From: Chlorobiota bacterium
Lineage (GTDB): Bacteria > Bacteroidota > Bacteroidia > Bacteroidales > F082
Direction: 5' to 3'
NCBI GenBank assembly: GCA_030619415.1
Contig: JAUXBM010000011.1
Coordinates: 1-14,794, forward strand
Length of the DNA: 14,794 bases
Under the pieces are notes generated by a model. The model did not search any database, was not told the origin of the DNA, and was given only the letters and a program-made list of their open reading frames with translations. Position numbers and translations under genes: made by a program. Shown piece by piece: positions 13,679 to 14,794 of the stretch. The stretch's first letter is position 1. Each line of letters starts with the position of its first letter.

Positions 13679-14794
13679 ATGATGGACAACAAGCTTCAGA
13701 TATACAATACACTCAGCCGGAAAAAAGAGATTTTCGAAGCCATCAGTCCTCCTCTTGTTGGTATGTATGTTTGTGGCCCCACGGTTTATGGCGATGCCCA
13801 TCTGGGTCATGCCCGTCCGGCCATTACTTTTGATATTGTGTTTCGTTACCTGAAGCACCTGGGTTACAAAGTCCGTTATGTTCGCAACATTACCGATGTG
13901 GGTCATCTTGAAAATGATGCTGATGAGGGCGAAGATAAGATCGCCAAAAAAGCACGTCTTGAACAACTCGAACCCATGGAGGTGGTTAAATACTATACCG
14001 ATCGTTATCACCAAAACATGGATCAGCTTAACGTACTGCACCCCAGTATTGAGCCTACTGCTTCAGGACATATTCCGGAGCAGATCGAAATGGTAAAATT
14101 ATTGCTTGAAAGTGGGTTTGCTTACGAAAAAGAAGGTTCCATTTATTTTGATGTGGAGAAGTACAACAAGGATTTTAACTATGGAAAGCTGTCAGGTAGA
14201 AAGATTGAGGATCTGTTACAATATACCCGTGAACTGACTGGTCAGGAACAAAAGAAAAACAGCTTTGACTTTGCACTGTGGAAAAAAGCGGACTCAACAC
14301 ATATCATGCGATGGGCATCACCATGGAGTGATGGTTTCCCTGGCTGGCACCTGGAGTGCTCTGTAATGGGAGCGCGTTATCTCGGTGAAAGATTTGATAT
14401 TCATGGTGGTGGTATGGATTTACTTTTTCCGCATCACGAATGTGAAATTGCCCAATCAAATGCAATCACTCAACATGACCCCGCCAACTACTGGATGCAC
14501 AATAATATGATTACGGTTAATGGCCAGAAAATGGGCAAATCGCTGAATAATTTTATTACGCTCGATGAGTTTTTCAGTGGCAGTCATGAATCCCTTGAAC
14601 AGGCTTACAGCCCGATGACCATCCGGTTTTTTATGCTTCAGGCACATTACCGGAGCACCCTCGATTTTTCCAATGAAGCATTACAGGCTGCCGGGAAGGG
14701 GATGAACAAGTTGCTGGAAACATATCATCTTTTAGATCACTTATCACCTTCTAAACAATCATCGGTTGAGGTGAAAAAATTTGAAATGCTATGT
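13679..14794 (+). CDS. cysS: Cysteinyl-tRNA synthetase (3' end cut by window)
   Basis: Class I synthetase that charges tRNA-Cys in the cytoplasm. The frame is open to the last base, giving 372 N-terminal residues; the anticodon-binding C-terminus lies beyond the window. The HIGH motif is HLGH at 41-44 within [16 protein letters not shown], and the KMSKS loop is KMGKS at 284-288. The zinc ligands that discriminate cysteine are present as C32, C227, H252 and E256, at offsets that match C28, C209, H234 and E238 of E. coli, with about 14 extra residues between the first two. The residue between the two glutamates of the [10 protein letters not shown] block is Cys where E. coli has Asn. Two ATGs in a row (13679 and 13682) could serve as start. 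It lies 92 bp after the acyltransferase-like gene with its own -7 box. Confidence 0.96.
   Translation, partial: MMDNKLQIYNTLSRKKEIFEAISPPLVGMYVCGPTVYGDAHLGHARPAITFDIVFRYLKHLGYKVRYVRNITDVGHLENDADEGEDKIAKKARLEQLEPMEVVKYYTDRYHQNMDQLNVLHPSIEPTASGHIPEQIEMVKLLLESGFAYEKEGSIYFDVEKYNKDFNYGKLSGRKIEDLLQYTRELTGQEQKKNSFDFALWKKADSTHIMRWASPWSDGFPGWHLECSVMGARYLGERFDIHGGGMDLLFPHHECEIAQSNAITQHDPANYWMHNNMITVNGQKMGKSLNNFITLDEFFSGSHESLEQAYSPMTIRFFMLQAHYRSTLDFSNEALQAAGKGMNKLLETYHLLDHLSPSKQSSVEVKKFEMLC

Overview
The window looks like ordinary chromosome from a member of the Bacteroidota, most likely Bacteroidales or a relative. Three things point there. Several starts are preceded by the Bacteroidota -7 box TAnnTTTG (four copies read TACTTTTG, two read TAATTTTG), and Shine-Dalgarno sequences are mostly absent. 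The gene set ftsX - DUF3098 - uppP - truB - queA is typical of the phylum. The protein sequences (RuvC, FtsX, QueA, the SDR-type threonine dehydrogenase) also look like Bacteroidota versions. I see no phage, transposase, CRISPR array, rRNA or tRNA.

Layout. 1-3332 (+): the 3' two-thirds of a double-NBD peptide-type ABC ATPase, then RNase R 4 nt later. 3333-3493: a repeat-rich gap between convergent genes, holding a C/G palindrome, a 9-bp inverted repeat and a 15-bp tandem repeat that runs into the end of ruvC. 3494-4087 (-): ruvC, whose 5' end abuts or overlaps the divergent 4060-6217 (+) pair of a YbhN-type flippase-like membrane protein and a membrane-anchored family 2 glycosyltransferase (11-nt overlap). 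6218-6542: a second convergent gap with heptanucleotide repeats. 6543-7217 (-): ispD. 7266-7287: a strong hairpin terminator behind queA. 7310-11310 (-): queA, truB, uppP, a DUF3098 protein and ftsX. 11383-12342 (-): an SDR-family L-threonine 3-dehydrogenase. It is divergent from 12474-13586 (+), a YghO/BcerS-like GNAT-type acyltransferase. 13679 to the window end (+): the first 372 codons of cysS.

How the genes fit together. The central minus-strand block mixes envelope growth (FtsX for division and peptidoglycan hydrolase control, UppP for recycling the undecaprenyl carrier, IspD for making isoprenoid precursors) with tRNA modification (TruB for pseudouridine-55, QueA for queuosine). RNase R and CysRS add RNA turnover and translation. 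RuvC resolves Holliday junctions. The flippase-like protein and glycosyltransferase probably act together on a lipid-linked sugar.

The least explained parts are the short-period repeats in both convergent gaps, the YghO/BcerS-like acyltransferase facing a dehydrogenase, the uncharacterised DUF3098 protein, and the structured leader of queA. Nothing here amounts to a clearly new multi-gene system.
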